Assembly (NCBI RefSeq): GCF_900182645.1
Contig: NZ_FXTA01000008.1
Location: 1 to 64,000 of the forward strand
Source of the DNA: Flavobacterium resistens
GTDB lineage: Bacteria; Bacteroidota; Bacteroidia; Flavobacteriales; Flavobacteriaceae
Reading direction: 5' to 3'
DNA length: 64,000 bases
Part shown: positions 10,689-19,774 of the stretch, in pieces
Position numbering within the stretch: the stretch's first letter is position 1
Layout: each line of letters begins with the position of its first letter
The notes under the pieces: generated by a model
Seen by the model: the letters and a program-made list of their open reading frames with translations, nothing else
Databases searched by the model: none
What the model was told of the DNA's origin: nothing
Program-made: the position numbers and the translations under genes

Positions 10689-11714
10689 TTTTTTTTAATT
10701 AAAAACTTATAAAAGCAAAAATATATAATTAATTTAATCATTTAACACGAAAAAATTTATTTATTTAACACAAAATTAAATTTAATCATTTGATAATATA
10801 AATTCAAAAACTTACTCCTGATTTACAATTAATTATAAGAAAATTACATTAATTACTTTAACTTTTTATTAACTAATTAGTTATCGTTTATCACATGATT
10901 TTCTATTAAAAGCAATCAAGTCAACCATTTTTTTGCATTCTTTAGCGCACTCGATTGCCATATAAATCTTCTAATTCTGATGTCGAAAGATTTGAAGTTA
11001 TATTATAGGTTCATGATTTATTTTGAAAGCGATAATTATATACTTCTCGAGTAGTTTTATTTTATAATCGTATTTTACGTTTGTAAATATTTTTAACAAT
11101 TGCATCAAAGATGTTTTGTCACATTTTGATGCACTGTCTTTCTGTTGTTCCAGATTAAATATCCCCTTATAAGGCCCTTAAATAGTCGAGATGACTTTGT
11201 TGAGTAGTCTCAATTCATGATTATGAATGAATTCTTGGTCGCGAAGTTGAAGTAATAAATACTTCATTTTTATAAAAATTGAATAATGATATAATCTTAC
11301 AAATACGTTATTTTATTAAAGTGTTTGACTTTAATTTATGCTATTCTTTGATGACTGCATAGATCGGCTATCATCTTTTGATGTAATAAGTCCGTTTCTT
11401 TATCACTCACTTTTCTAACAACTATGATTATATTTTTTTTTTATAAATTCTCACAAATATTAGGATAGTTTTTTAGTATCTTCACTTCGTTATCTAGTAA
11501 TAACATTCACAAATAATCGAACATTAATCAATGCACATTACAAGATTAAAACTGAGAATTTAAACTTCCTTTTTTGTCTCAGCTTATTAGTTTGTACTTA
11601 AAAGCGTTCTCCCTCAGAAGATTGGAACATTATCTTAAAGCTAAAAGCAATACTTATTTAATAACTCAAAAAGAAAACATACAATAAATTAATAATAAAA
11701 TAATCTTTAAATAA
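10689..11714. other. AT-rich intergenic region between divergent NRPS and glycosyltransferase genes
   Basis: This stretch of about 1 kb holds the NRPS promoter region and the leader of the glycosyltransferase gene. I see no ORF with recognisable content. The only small frame noted is a 29-codon minus-strand one (11178-11267) with no known features, followed by a CCTTATAAGG palindrome. The region may be a decayed gene area, but I cannot identify the source. Confidence 0.5.
10716..10723 (-). promoter_or_regulatory. Candidate -7 box of the NRPS gene
   Basis: On the minus strand the sequence TATTTTTG matches the Bacteroidota -7 consensus TAnnTTTG and lies 27 bases before the NRPS start codon. 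No clear TTG box is seen at the usual -33 distance. Just upstream, the 13-mer aatttaatcattt occurs twice, once followed by TTAACACGAAAA, and TTTAACAC also occurs twice (10731-10800). These could be operator repeats. Confidence 0.4.
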
Positions 11715-12755
11715 ATGGATATAATAAAAAAATTTGCGTTCAATAGGCTACGAGATATTTCAAAAATTGTACATTACATAAAAAGAAAGAAATCAGTTAA
11801 AAAACTAAAGAAAGTTAATTTTACAAATGTTCCAGATAATAAAGATGAAATAAGACTATTTGCAATAATGCGAAATGAAGAGTTAAGGCTCCCATATTTT
11901 TTTGAATATTACAAAAAAATTGGCGTCGATAGATTTTTCATAATAGATAATAACTCTTCGGATAATTCTGTATCTATTGCTTCAAAAAATGACAATGTCC
12001 ATATATATTCAACTACAGATAATTTTAAAAATTTTTGGTTTTGGATGGAGTATTTACTGAAAAAATTTGGCTCTGACCAATGGTGTTTAGTTGTTGATAT
12101 TGATGAACTGTTTGCATTTCCTTATTCGGAAAAATTAAAATTAGCAGATCTTATTAATTTTTTAGAGAAAGAAGAAAGTACCTCCATCAGAAGCTTTTTA
12201 TTGGATATGTATTCCGAGAAGAGTATTAAATCTACACATTATAATGCAGGAGAAAATCCCTTATTACAAATTCCGTTTTTTGATTCTAGTTATGAAACTG
12301 GTAATTTTAGATTTATAGATAAAAAAAGTTATTCTTTCTTTGACACTAAATCATTTACAGGAGGAATGCGTAAAAGAGTTTTTGGGGATATATCAATCCC
12401 ACATGTTTTATCAAAAATTTCATTATTCAAAAATCAAAAACAAACATATCTTACAGATGGCATGCATGCGATCAACAATTCACAAATAAGCAATATTCAA
12501 GGAGCAGTATTCCATACAAAGTTTCTATTTGACTTTATAGAAGAAGTTAACGAAGAAATTAAACGTGAACAACATTTCAGGAATGCCTTTTATTATAAAC
12601 ATTATGAAAAAGAAATTGCAAAGACAGAAGACATAAATCTATACTGCGAATCTTCAGTAAAATACATTGATACAAACCAGCTAATAAATTTAGGAATCAT
12701 GGCAACGACTGCCAGTTTCGATAACTATGCCCAATTTTTAAATAAAGAAAAATAG
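11715..12755 (+). CDS. Glycosyltransferase family 2-like protein (Glyco_tranf_2_4 type)
   Basis: This predicted cytoplasmic glycosyltransferase of 346 residues would transfer a sugar from a nucleotide-sugar donor to an unknown acceptor. The N-terminal Rossmann-like part has the IMRNEELRLPYFFEYYKKIG signature (around residues 50-70), then FFIIDNNSSDNS, and a metal-binding acidic motif VVDIDELFAFP (about residues 133-143), which stands in the place of the DxD motif. These features are typical of the Glyco_tranf_2_4 / GT92-like group. No membrane segment or signal peptide is evident. The gene stands alone between two gene-poor stretches and is divergent from the NRPS. A role in decorating the NRPS product is possible only by proximity. 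More likely it makes a surface glycan. The start is the ATG that opens the frame. Confidence 0.8.
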   Translation: MDIIKKFAFNRLRDISKIVHYIKRKKSVKKLKKVNFTNVPDNKDEIRLFAIMRNEELRLPYFFEYYKKIGVDRFFIIDNNSSDNSVSIASKNDNVHIYSTTDNFKNFWFWMEYLLKKFGSDQWCLVVDIDELFAFPYSEKLKLADLINFLEKEESTSIRSFLLDMYSEKSIKSTHYNAGENPLLQIPFFDSSYETGNFRFIDKKSYSFFDTKSFTGGMRKRVFGDISIPHVLSKISLFKNQKQTYLTDGMHAINNSQISNIQGAVFHTKFLFDFIEEVNEEIKREQHFRNAFYYKHYEKEIAKTEDINLYCESSVKYIDTNQLINLGIMATTASFDNYAQFLNKEK

Positions 12756-13861
12756 ACCTACATTACCTTCTGTCACACCTGTAAAAAATATAGTGATTTT
12801 GCAGCCTTAAATATTATACAGCCACCTGTAGTCGAGTTACCTCCAATTTTGCCACAAAAAACTAAGACGGTTTTTAATGATTTTCACCTTTCTAAAGTTT
12901 TGTGGCAGAATCGTGGTTTTAAGTCTCCACCTTGTACTTAATTCATTAAAATCAATCCATCTCGAATAAGGTTCGAATAACAGATCATCTCTGTCCAAAA
13001 CTAGAAAACATGTGTTTTTTTTTTAAGAATAAGTAGAGTGCTTTTCTTACTAAACCACTTATTAATTTGCTGTTCTACTGAGGAAAAAGAAACATTTATT
13101 ACGATGTTTGATGAAGATGATAATTAAAATGTTTTATTTCTAATACAAATTATTTCACCCGAAGTTAATTTAACTCCGAGAAATGAATTTTCCATTTTTT
13201 AACCGCACTAAATACATTTCAAGTACAATTAAGATACAATTTGAAAAAATACAACTAGAGTTGTTAATTAACAGAATTTTAGAAAATAGCCCTAAAAATT
13301 TTAGTAATCAAAGTTTTAGGGCAAAATCGTGGCGCAAGGCATTTTTACAAACAAGAATTCCAGCAAAATTAGCCATACCGAGTGTAAGTTTTCACATATA
13401 CACTCTACTGATAATCAAGGCAAAAACTTAATTATTGTAGATAAACTTCCACTCTAGAATTTAAAATCAGCTTAACATTGAAAGATATTGGCAAAAAAAA
13501 CAAGATTGTTAATAATTAATTATGTTAAAAAAAAGCAAAGTCATTTTTTATATTGTAGTATTTTTACTTAGATTTGAACCATGTTAATATTTAACTATTA
13601 CACTAACGATTACTAATTAAAATCGTTAAAATTTACACTGCTATAAACCAAAACCTCAAAAAAAAATTATGAATTTCATAAAATCAAGTCACTATACTCC
13701 TGCAAACCTGTGTAAAAAAGGGCTATTTCAATTTCTATTATAGAATCTACAATCTATCTTCTTACTCAAAAACAAATTACATAACAAGTGCATTTATTTT
13801 CTATTTAAAAAAATAGAAATAGAACTATAATGCCTCTTTTTCAAAAAAACCATACCACTTA
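12756..13861. other. Gene-poor AT-rich region with an imperfect inverted repeat
   Basis: I see no convincing gene in about 1.1 kb. An imperfect inverted repeat, TGCCACAAAAAACT against AAGTTTTGTGGCA, spans 12850-12906, and a related string (GGCAAAATCGTGG) recurs near 13320. An 82-codon plus frame at 13183-13431 lacks any family feature. The area could hold remnants of a mobile element or decayed gene, but no transposase motif survives. Confidence 0.45.
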
Positions 13862-16660
13862 ATGAGACAAACAATTCTATTATTATGTTGCTTTCTTTTT
13901 TTTTCAACTACTTTACAAGCACAAATATCAGGCACAGTTAAAGGATATATAACAGATACCATAAACAATTCTACTTTAACCAAAGCATCAGTCTCTTTGT
14001 TAAGAGCACAAGATTCCATTTTAGTAAAATTTACCCGAGCCAAAGAAAATGGCTATTTTGAGTTGAATAATATTAAATCCGGTAAATTTATTTTACTGGT
14101 TTCTTATCCTAAATATGCTGATTTTGTAGATCAATTTTCTATTGATTCCACAAATTTAATCAAGGATTATGGTAAAATTAATTTGGAAGATAAAGGAAAA
14201 ATACTATCCGAAATAATTATAAAAGGCAATAGAGCCGCTATGAAAATCAAAGGAGATACGTTAGAATTTGATCCAAAAGCATTTAAAATAGAACCTAATG
14301 CAAAAGTGGAAGATCTTATAAAACAATTCCCAGGAATACAAATTGATAAGGATGGAAAAATTACCGCTCAAGGTGAAACTGTAACCAAAGTTTTGGTTGA
14401 TGGTGAAGAATTTTTTGGTGATGATCCTACGTTAGTTACAAAAAACTTACGTGCTGACATGGTTGATAAAGTACAATTGTACGACAAAAAAAGTGATCAA
14501 GCCGCTTTTACAGGAATTGATGATGGTCAGAAAACCAAAACTCTGAATGTTAAACTTAAAGAAGACAAAAAAAATGGTTATTTCGGGAAAGTAGAACTCG
14601 GAGGAGGAACTGATAATTTTTACAAAGGTCAAGCCATGTTTAATAAATTTTGGGATAAGAAAAAATTAGCAGCTTATGGCATTTTAGGTAACACAGGACA
14701 AGTAGGATTAGGATGGGAAGATAAAGATAAATATGGACAAACCAGTTATCAAGTAACTGATGACGGCGGTATTTATTTTACAAACAGTGGAAATGATGAA
14801 TTTGACAGTTGGGATGGACAATTTAATGGTGAAGGAATTCCAGTAGCTCAAACTGGCGGAATACATTTTGACAATAAATGGAACAACGATAAAGAATCTA
14901 TCAATGTAAATTATAAAATTGGCGATATCAAACTTTCAGGAAATCGCAATGATATTAATCAGCAAAATTTAAGTTCGAGCAGCATTTATAATACTTCAGA
15001 CAAGAGTTTTGAAAAAAACATGACTAAAAATAAACTTGATCTAGCTTATGAAATTAAAATTGATACTACTTTAACTTTAAAATTAAATGTAGATGGATTA
15101 TTTAAAAAGAGTAACTCAAGTGACGCAGAAATGCGAAAAGGTACCGACGAACAAGGTAACCAATTGAATAATTTGAAACAGACAACTACAAACGATGTTG
15201 ACGATAAAACATTTAATTTTAATGCTTTATTAACCAAAAGATTTCAAAAAAAGGGCCGAACATTATCTCTTAATTTAAACCAATCAAGTACAGATAGCAA
15301 AAGTGATGGTTATTTAAATTCTAGAGCTGAATTTTTTACGCCATCCGTAATTAGTCCAGATAGTACTAAAGTAGTCGATCAAAACAAAGTCAATAATATT
15401 AGCAATACGGCTTTTAAATCAAATTTAATCTATACTGAACCGTTATCCAAAAGTCTATCTTTAATTCTTAATTATGGATTCAACATTAGTAACGGGAAAT
15501 CTGATCGTAAATCTTTTAATCAATCTCCAAATGGCGATTATAATGTTTTGGATTCCATCTTTAGTAATAATTATGAATTAGACCAAACGATGAACCAACT
15601 TGGAGCGATTTTTAATTACAGAAAAAACAAAACCGTTTTTAATTTTGGTTCTAAATTTAGTGATGTACACTTTAAACAATATGATGTTTATAGAGATACT
15701 TCTTTTAAGCGAAAATTTGTCAACTACATGCCTCAAATAACATATCAATATAATTTTAAACAAAGAGAATCACTGCGTTTGTCGTATAACGGAAACAATG
15801 ATCAGCCAACATTAGAACAAATACAACCAATACCAAATAATCAAAACCCATTAAATACGATTTTGGGTAATCCAGATTTAGATCCTTCTTTTAAAAATAC
15901 TTTTAGAGGTAGTTATTATTCGTATAAAGTACTTAGCAATCAATATTTTTCGGTTAATGGATCGTATAATTTTACGCTAAACCCAATAATAAGTAATGTG
16001 GTTACAAATGATAGAGGACAAAGTATTTCTCAATTTGTAAACCTAAAAGACAAAGTTTCAACAAGTTATTATTTCAATACTAATTTTGGCAAAACAATCA
16101 AAGCCATAGACATGAACGCAGGAATTGGTCTAAGCGCCAACAAAAATGTAAACTATAATTATATCAATACAAAACTGAATCAAACTAAAAATTCAACTTA
16201 TTCCTTTAATTTTAACTTATCAAAGAATAAAGAAAAAAAATATAATTTGAATGCTAGCTTCGGACCTACTTACAATGTTGCTGATGCAAGCATCAACGAA
16301 AATAGTGATAGTAATGGCTGGGGCTTTAATGGAAATTTCTGGACCAGTGTACAATTGCCTTTCAAACTAGAAATTAGCACAGATGGTAATTATCAATATA
16401 ATGGAAAAACGCAAGTGATTCAGGAAAGTTTTGAACGTTTTATTTGGAATGCATCTATCACCAAGAAGTTCTTAAAATCAGATAATTTAAGAGTTTCTAT
16501 AACGGGAAGAGATCTTTTGAACCAAAATGTAGGATTTAACCGTTCTGCATTCAATGGAAATATCAACCAAAGTACTTATACAACTATCCAAAGATACTTT
16601 ATGTTCTCTGTAAGCTGGGATTTCAGCAAAATGGGCGGAGGAGAAATTAAACAAAACTAA
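13862..16660 (+). CDS. TonB-receptor-like outer membrane beta-barrel protein with carboxypeptidase regulatory-like domain
   Basis: This 932-residue outer-membrane protein has a signal peptide (residues 1-20, ending around TTLQAQ). A carboxypeptidase-regulatory-like beta-sandwich follows (about 22-110; GTVKGYITDT through KSGKFILLVSYP). Next is a plug-like region (about 115-230, with VEDLIKQFPGIQ and VLVDGEEFFGDDP) and then a long barrel with many alternating aromatic strands, ending on an aromatic-rich strand (FMFSVSWDF). This matches the Bacteroidota outer membrane beta-barrel family related to TonB-dependent transporters. The substrate is not predictable. The GLPGLI gene starts only four bases after its stop, so the two are co-transcribed, a common pairing in the phylum. 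The ATG at 13862 gives a clean signal peptide. Confidence 0.88.
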   Translation: MRQTILLLCCFLFFSTTLQAQISGTVKGYITDTINNSTLTKASVSLLRAQDSILVKFTRAKENGYFELNNIKSGKFILLVSYPKYADFVDQFSIDSTNLIKDYGKINLEDKGKILSEIIIKGNRAAMKIKGDTLEFDPKAFKIEPNAKVEDLIKQFPGIQIDKDGKITAQGETVTKVLVDGEEFFGDDPTLVTKNLRADMVDKVQLYDKKSDQAAFTGIDDGQKTKTLNVKLKEDKKNGYFGKVELGGGTDNFYKGQAMFNKFWDKKKLAAYGILGNTGQVGLGWEDKDKYGQTSYQVTDDGGIYFTNSGNDEFDSWDGQFNGEGIPVAQTGGIHFDNKWNNDKESINVNYKIGDIKLSGNRNDINQQNLSSSSIYNTSDKSFEKNMTKNKLDLAYEIKIDTTLTLKLNVDGLFKKSNSSDAEMRKGTDEQGNQLNNLKQTTTNDVDDKTFNFNALLTKRFQKKGRTLSLNLNQSSTDSKSDGYLNSRAEFFTPSVISPDSTKVVDQNKVNNISNTAFKSNLIYTEPLSKSLSLILNYGFNISNGKSDRKSFNQSPNGDYNVLDSIFSNNYELDQTMNQLGAIFNYRKNKTVFNFGSKFSDVHFKQYDVYRDTSFKRKFVNYMPQITYQYNFKQRESLRLSYNGNNDQPTLEQIQPIPNNQNPLNTILGNPDLDPSFKNTFRGSYYSYKVLSNQYFSVNGSYNFTLNPIISNVVTNDRGQSISQFVNLKDKVSTSYYFNTNFGKTIKAIDMNAGIGLSANKNVNYNYINTKLNQTKNSTYSFNFNLSKNKEKKYNLNASFGPTYNVADASINENSDSNGWGFNGNFWTSVQLPFKLEISTDGNYQYNGKTQVIQESFERFIWNASITKKFLKSDNLRVSITGRDLLNQNVGFNRSAFNGNINQSTYTTIQRYFMFSVSWDFSKMGGGEIKQN

Positions 16661-16664
16661 AACC

Positions 16665-17450
16665 ATGAAAACACTAATAAATCACATCTTAATTTTAATA
16701 ATTGTATTGACAAGTTGTAATACTTTTGCACAAAATGACCACTTTGTACAAAATGGCGTAATCGAATTTGAGAAAAAATCGAATATGTACGCTTTGATTA
16801 CAAAAAAAATAAAAGGAGAAACTGAGAGTTACTATAAATTAGCTTTTGAGAGTTATAAAAAAACCAATCCACAATTTAAAACTGTAAAAAGTACACTCAG
16901 CTTTTCAAAAAACAAAAGTTTATATAAATGGGAGGAAACCAATGAATCACCAAGCAGCAACAGTTGGATTGCAGATGATGCAATGGCTAATTTAAAAAAT
17001 GTTATCGCCACAGATTTAGATACCCAAACCAGTATTACCCAAAAAAACGTTTACGATGATTTATACTTAGTCAAAGATAGTTTACGCAAAATTAACTGGA
17101 AAATTACAGATGAAACAAGAGAAATTGCAGGTTATGAATGCCGCAGAGCAAATGCTATAGTTCTCGATTCTGTTTATGTTGTTGCCTATTACACAATTCA
17201 AATTCCATTTGCTGGTGGTCCTGAATCTTTTACAGGATTACCCGGAACAATTTTAGGATTGGCCATGCCACATGAAAATATGACGTGGTTTGCTACAAAA
17301 GTTACAGAAATTCCAGTTTCTGACAAAGATTTAGCTCCACCAATTAAAGGCAAACTTGCTGACAATAAAGGACTAAACAAAATACTTTTGGATGCTTTGA
17401 AAGACTGGGGAAAATGGGCTAGAAAGACATTACAAGCCTACTCCTTGTAA
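16665..17450 (+). CDS. GLPGLI family protein
   Basis: This 261-residue secreted or periplasmic protein belongs to the Bacteroidota GLPGLI family, named for a conserved motif seen here as GLPGTILGL (about residues 191-199) within FAGGPESFTGLPG. The N-terminus is a signal peptide (ILILIIVLTSCNTFAQ). The Cys is not in a convincing lipobox because cleavage after FAQ looks better. The family has no established function. Members are usually encoded directly downstream of TonB-receptor-like barrels, exactly as here (four bases separate the genes), so a role in assembly or function of that barrel is plausible. A strong terminator follows. Confidence 0.9.
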   Translation: MKTLINHILILIIVLTSCNTFAQNDHFVQNGVIEFEKKSNMYALITKKIKGETESYYKLAFESYKKTNPQFKTVKSTLSFSKNKSLYKWEETNESPSSNSWIADDAMANLKNVIATDLDTQTSITQKNVYDDLYLVKDSLRKINWKITDETREIAGYECRRANAIVLDSVYVVAYYTIQIPFAGGPESFTGLPGTILGLAMPHENMTWFATKVTEIPVSDKDLAPPIKGKLADNKGLNKILLDALKDWGKWARKTLQAYSL

Positions 17451-17510
17451 GAAGCCATTAAAACTTATTTCTGTACCAGGAAAATAGAGCAACAAAATAA
17501 TTGAAAACAA

Positions 17511-17556
17511 AAAACCGAGTTGAAGCATTGTCTATAAATACTTCAACTCGGTTTTT
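17511..17556. terminator. Strong bidirectional rho-independent terminator
   Basis: A long stem, AAAACCGAGTTGAAG pairing with CTTCAACTCGGTTTT, is flanked by A and T runs. It sits between the converging GLPGLI and azoreductase-like genes and can terminate both. Confidence 0.88.
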
Positions 17557-17619
17557 AATTGCTTATAATTTTGAATATTAGGCGATACTTTGATTAAATT
17601 GAAAATACCGAATCCAATC

Positions 17620-18267
17620 CTAATGGCTGTAAAAATATCTTTCTATTAAACTTGTAACCTTTGCATTTGATTTTTCAATTGCAAGTTCAATTGCTTCTGG
17701 GCCATATACTTCGCCATCGACAGTAATTTCCTGAATATCTGTTATTCCAATAATGTTGAAAACCATCTTCAGATAAGGAGTTTGAAAATTCATATGCTCA
17801 TTGTACTCCCCTTTTTCGTAACCTTGAGCTCCTCTGGAGGTCAACAGGAATAAGGTTTTATTTTTCAACAGACCAATGTAAGGATTCGAGAGATCTTCGG
17901 TATTAAGTTTCCATGTTTCGTTTACTCTTAAAACCTGATCAATATAAGCTTTGAGAGAGCTAGTAATTGTCCAATTATACATTGGAGCTGCAAGAACAAT
18001 TACATCAGCCTCTTTTAACTCACTAATAAGTTCCTTACTTAATTTTAATGCTTCAATTTCAGTTTCTGTTCTATCGTTTTCAAGCCTAAATGCTGCAGCA
18101 ATCCAAGTTTCACTGACATGTGGAACATTAGTCGATGCTAAATCTCTATAGGTTATTGACGTATCAGGTGCTTGCTTTTTCCAGATTTCAACAAACGTAT
18201 TCGCAAGTTTTCTGCTGCGTGATCTTCCATCACGAGGACTTGAGTTAATTACTAATATTTTTTTCAT
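17620..18267 (-). CDS. FMN-dependent NADH-azoreductase-like flavoprotein
   Basis: This 215-residue cytoplasmic flavodoxin-fold oxidoreductase of the AzoR / NAD(P)H-quinone reductase type would reduce quinones or azo compounds with NAD(P)H and FMN. The N-terminal phosphate-binding loop reads ILVINSSPRDGRSRS, followed by the FMN-contact segment VLAAPMYNWTITSSLKAYID (about residues 84-103) and the LLTSRGAQGYEKGEYN stretch typical of AzoR. The start is the ATG at 18267-18265. The frame could open at a TTG six codons earlier, but that codon overlaps a -7 promoter box (18283-18290) and is rejected. An AraC-family remnant lies just upstream in the opposite direction, perhaps the relic of a former regulator. 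Confidence 0.87.
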   Translation of the reverse strand: MKKILVINSSPRDGRSRSRKLANTFVEIWKKQAPDTSITYRDLASTNVPHVSETWIAAAFRLENDRTETEIEALKLSKELISELKEADVIVLAAPMYNWTITSSLKAYIDQVLRVNETWKLNTEDLSNPYIGLLKNKTLFLLTSRGAQGYEKGEYNEHMNFQTPYLKMVFNIIGITDIQEITVDGEVYGPEAIELAIEKSNAKVTSLIERYFYSH

Positions 18268-18282
18268 GAGTTTAATTTTCTG

Positions 18283-18290
18283 CAAAGCTA
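18283..18290 (-). promoter_or_regulatory. -7 box of the azoreductase-like gene
   Basis: The minus strand reads TAGCTTTG, an exact match to TAnnTTTG, 15 bases ahead of the ATG at 18267. It sets a short leader and decides the start codon. The nearest TTG upstream is spaced slightly closer than usual. Confidence 0.5.
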
Positions 18291-18420
18291 AGTGGTGGCG
18301 TACATCAAAAAGTTAATGTAGTTCAAGAAATCAGTCAATGCATTTTATTGTTTGTTTTATTGTCTTCCAATAAATTTTGTAAGATACTGACAAGCCATAA
18401 AGTGAACTTGGAATAAAATC

Positions 18421-18561
18421 ATGACAAAAGAAACTGGAATGAATGCACACGATCATATTCGTTATTTTTTGATTGAAGAAGCTAAGAATATACTTTTAAA
18501 TACTAATAATTCAATTGGAGAAATTACCTACTCGATGGGGTTTGAATATCTTCAAATTTGA
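18421..18561 (+). pseudogene. Truncated AraC-family regulator (HTH remnant)
   Basis: A 46-codon frame encodes part of an AraC C-terminal DNA-binding domain: LTKETG-like start (MTKETGMNAHDHIRYFLIEE), then AKNILLNTNNSIGEITYSMG and FEYLQI followed by a stop. In intact regulators FEYPQYFSRLFKK-type sequence continues from this point, and a ligand-binding domain and first helix-turn-helix precede it. Both are missing, so the gene is broken at both ends. It lies between the azoreductase-like gene and a lipoprotein gene. The identity rests on the family's conserved second HTH pattern. Confidence 0.65.
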
Positions 18562-18613
18562 CTGATAGCAATAAAAAGTTAATTCGTATTTTTAGGGTTA
18601 AAACAAAGTCAAT

Positions 18614-19534
18614 ATGAAACAACTAAAAATATTTATTGTATTGTTTGCAACCGCTCTTGCCTGTTCTTGTTCAACTGTTTTAAATAGTCCAAAAATTGAA
18701 TACCTTACCAGCAATTACTGCCAGCCTACAATTGATTATGATTATTCTAAACTAGAAGTTTCTCAAACTAAATTACCAAAACAAGACAGTATATTAAATG
18801 CTAATCTATCCCAACATGATATCCTAATCAGCAATGCTATTGGTATTGAAACTTATTTGACAGAATATCTCCAAATAAAAAAAGACACTTTAAAAAAACT
18901 GGTTTTAAAACAAAAAATTACTGACCGCTTAATTCTTACCGGTATCGAAATTAATGCGCTCGCTTCAGAATTAGACTGTAATGGCGAGCGCATCAATAAA
19001 TTAGCCTATTATGTTAACGGTATCAATAACAAAAAAACCAAAAATCTTACTGTAGCTTCAGTTACGATAGGTGCATTGACTACTGTAGCAACTGTTTTAA
19101 TAAAAAACAATAATTCCAGTAATATTGTAGGTGTAAGTGGCGGATTATTAAGTGCAGGATTAGGAGCGATGACTATTTCTCCTAAAGGAAAAAAAATCAA
19201 CTTAAAACTGCAGAGAAATCTGCTAAGAAATATTTGGTTCAATGACAATTCTAACGGTGCATATCCAAGATCTATTTGGGCGATACTAAACGAAAAACAA
19301 TTTAGTAATTCTGGAAAAAATGATTTGCAGGAAAGTATTAAAAACAGATGGTTGCAATACAATTTTGATGGAAAAATAGATTCTGAAACCGAAAAACTTT
19401 TCTTCTATGATGGTGGTATTTACAACGCTGACGATTTATATTCTAGAGCTAATATGCTAAATGAACTACAGGCCACTATTCGCTCTTTAGAACAGGATTT
19501 AAAAAGTTTATCTGTAAAACTAAATTTGATTTAA
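18614..19534 (+). CDS. Lipoprotein of unknown function
   Basis: This 306-residue protein is not recognised as a named family. The N-terminus is a lipoprotein signal (IFIVLFATALACSCS) with a lipobox-like LACSC, so it should be anchored to a membrane. The middle (about residues 140-200) has a glycine/alanine-rich hydrophobic stretch (TVASVTIGALTTVATVLI, then GVSGGLLSAGLGAMTIS) resembling a glycine-zipper pair of membrane-inserting helices. The C-terminus (about 275-306) looks coiled-coil (NMLNELQATIRSLEQDLKSL). It stands alone. A pore or membrane-scaffold role can be imagined but is not supported further. Confidence 0.75.
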   Translation: MKQLKIFIVLFATALACSCSTVLNSPKIEYLTSNYCQPTIDYDYSKLEVSQTKLPKQDSILNANLSQHDILISNAIGIETYLTEYLQIKKDTLKKLVLKQKITDRLILTGIEINALASELDCNGERINKLAYYVNGINNKKTKNLTVASVTIGALTTVATVLIKNNNSSNIVGVSGGLLSAGLGAMTISPKGKKINLKLQRNLLRNIWFNDNSNGAYPRSIWAILNEKQFSNSGKNDLQESIKNRWLQYNFDGKIDSETEKLFFYDGGIYNADDLYSRANMLNELQATIRSLEQDLKSLSVKLNLI

Positions 19535-19595
19535 ATCGACTCATAAAATTGTATCGTCCTCATACTAATTGGCTTTAAACTAAAAATTCAATTAA

Positions 19596-19660
19596 TTAAA
19601 TTGTTGGAATTGTGCCACCATCGATTACATATTCTGCTCCAGTCAAATAGCCTGTTAGGT
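19596..19660 (-). pseudogene. C-terminal fragment of a short-chain dehydrogenase (SDR)
   Basis: Reading the minus strand to the stop at 19596-19598 gives LTGAEYVIDGGTIPTI, the classic C-terminal end of SDR oxidoreductases (the TGxxxxxDGG motif). Homology ends after about 20 codons. Immediately beyond, on the plus strand (19652-19744), an open stretch of about 30 codons containing GDENQERLRKLIIKKFPASV ends in a stop and looks like the tail of another, unidentified gene. The junction near 19655 joins two truncated genes. Confidence 0.6.
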
Positions 19661-19774
19661 AATTGGGGAGATGAAAACCAAGAAAGACTTAGGAAGTTAA
19701 TTATTAAAAAATTTCCAGCATCAGTCAACAAAGAAGAAATTTAAATATATCTGAATAGAATTAGTTTATACAGT

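Noticed and set aside
13183..13431. 82-codon plus frame as a gene
   Set aside because: Composition fits noncoding AT-rich DNA and no domain, signal or operon context supports it.
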